This document shows, piece by piece, positions 19,304-20,357 of a stretch of 20,357 nucleotides of DNA. Source of the stretch: Haplomitrium mnioides (taxonomy: Eukaryota > Marchantiophyta > Haplomitriopsida > Calobryales); the NCBI GenBank assembly GCA_049999725.1, contig JBNGIS010019722.1, forward strand, positions 1 through 20,357, read 5' to 3'. The notes under the pieces were generated by a model that had not been told where the DNA came from, searched no databases, and saw only the letters and a list, made by a program, of their open reading frames with translations. Made by a program: the position numbers and the translations under genes. How positions within the stretch are numbered: the first letter of the stretch is position 1; each line of letters begins with the position of its first letter.

Positions 19304-20220
19304 ATTGGTGATACTAATACCGTTGGTATTGAGAAGTTAGAGAAGAATAACTACCAACTGTGGACGTTTCAGATGAGGAACTATTTGATAAGCAAGAGCT
19401 TATAGGGGTATGTATCAAGTGAAGAAAATGAACCGCAACTTCCTTCAATGAATGTAACATATCAAGAATTGAAGGCATAGAAAGCTTGGAACGAAAAAGA
19501 TAAGAAGGTGATGTTTTTGATTTCTCAGAATTTGTCAAACAGTATGGTTGGACACATACAAGATTTGGAGTCTGCAACAGATGTATAGGATGCGTTAGAA
19601 AGGCTCTACAATACAAATATAAGAGCTAGAAAGATTCAATTGAAAAATGAGTTGAATAATATAAAGAAATCACGCAACATGTCGGTGAATGATTATGTCT
19701 TGAAGATAAAAGAGACATCAGATGCATTGGGATCTATTGGAGTAGTTAGAGAGGATTATAATTTAGTGTTTGCAATATTGAATGGTTTGAAGAATGATGA
19801 CAAGTGGAAACCGTTTGCCACTTCTGTGTATGTTCGGGAAAATTTTCCTAATTTTGATGAGCTAGTCTCTTTGATAATAATAGAGGAGAGAAACATTGGA
19901 GGATCTACTTCAAAAAATGGTTCTAATGAGCAAGCACAAGGCTTCTACTCATGATATGGTAGAGGCAAGAAGAGATCCCAAAGAAGACGTGATGAAGGTA
20001 GAGGTTGTGTACAACATAACCAAAATCAACAAAATTTTGAGAATACAGCTCGTGGTAGAGGTCGCGGAAATTTTTTAGGAAGAAGAAGCTTTTGTGGAAG
20101 AGGTGGAAGGCAAAAGATTCACGATGTAGTTTGTTGGGAGTGTGGAAAAGCAAGTCATTATGCAAATGACTACTATAGCAAGTCCAACAACAATAACAAA
20201 GAATATGATCAGAGACAACA
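19304..20220 (+). pseudogene. Element 3 gag, truncated (broken)
   Basis: A Copia gag equivalent to that of element 2, with blocks RNMSVNDYVLKIKETSDALG, PFATSVYVRENFPNFDEL and an RG-rich stretch. In-frame stops occur before GYVSSEENEP, before KAWNEKDKK, after QDLESATDV and after QAQGFYS. The first three sit where a Trp is expected or seen in the other copy. The zinc knuckle reads CWECGKASHYANDY: the last Cys is now Tyr, so it can no longer bind zinc normally. The likely start site is ATT at 19304-19306 after TAA. The longest open piece is 19640-19954. Confidence 0.9.
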
Positions 20221-20357
20221 AACAGCCGCTACTTTGAACCAAGAACCACTACTGGGTATCTTCTTTTCGAAAAAAAAATTGTTTTTTATGAAAAAAAAAT
20301 TGTTTTTTATGAAAAAAAAATGCATATTTTCCATTTAGATTATATGTCAAATATTTT
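20221..20357. repeat. A/T-rich end with a 21-bp tandem repeat
   Basis: After element 3 breaks off, 20269-20289 and 20290-20310 are identical 21-bp units (G, nine A, TTG, six T, AT) followed by a half copy to 20320. Each unit can fold on itself through its A and T runs. The sequence to the right edge is AT-rich and shows no gene. Confidence 0.8.

Larger units (their letters stand above)
18875..20220 (+). mobile_element. Element 3: 5' part of a Ty1/copia copy related to element 2
   Basis: An LTR (18875-19126), a decayed primer-binding site and about 0.9 kb of gag match element 2 in inverted orientation. Similarity stops abruptly at about 20220, just after the zinc knuckle (NKEYDQRQQ), and the following A/T-rich DNA is unrelated. 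Protease, integrase, RT and a 3' LTR are absent from the window. The copy is therefore either truncated or interrupted at 20220, and only more sequence to the right can tell which. It shares only the family with element 2, because many substitutions and indels separate them. Confidence 0.92.

Overview
The window reads as nuclear DNA of a land plant. It carries plant-type Ty1/copia LTR retrotransposons primed by initiator Met-tRNA, GT-AG introns of about 95-640 bp, AT-rich intergenic DNA, and one spliced gene for a coiled-coil protein that resembles the cilia/flagella family CFAP157/BBOF1. Plants keep ciliary genes only where sperm swim, so a bryophyte, lycophyte or fern is likely (cycad or Ginkgo less so). 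The short introns would suit a moss, but the species cannot be fixed from the sequence.

Layout. 1-868 is the 5' part of a minus-strand LTR element (element 1): internal leader with three perfect hairpins, primer-binding site, and LTR with TATA box. About 1310-1960 is a diverged tandem array with a period near 93 bp. 2302-7262 is a complete but dead Ty1/copia element on the minus strand (element 2): two LTRs about 94% identical, primer-binding site, polypurine tract, target-site remnant, and gag-protease-integrase-RT-RNase H in Copia order with at least fifteen in-frame stops and two frameshifts. 7263-10940 is AT-rich DNA with minor repeats and two fossil coding stretches, on opposite strands, that I cannot assign to a family.

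The main gene lies at 11574-15467 on the plus strand. Ten exons join in phase at nine GT-AG introns into a 1434-nt CDS of 477 codons plus stop. The product is mostly charged heptad-like helix, with an internal segment and a C-terminal conserved block recalling CFAP157/BBOF1, axoneme and basal-body proteins. The region before its start has a ~34-bp repeat, a microsatellite and an 8-bp-stem inverted repeat.

15468-18874 has higher GC than the rest of the intergenic DNA, but no gene I can support. 18875-20220 is a 5'-truncated copy (element 3) of the element-2 family on the plus strand, stopping abruptly within gag. The window ends in an A/T-rich 21-bp repeat. The intact gene thus sits between inverted, related, dead retrotransposons. 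The most notable observations are the ciliary gene, the two unassigned fossil ORFs, the three-hairpin leader and the palindrome-bearing array.
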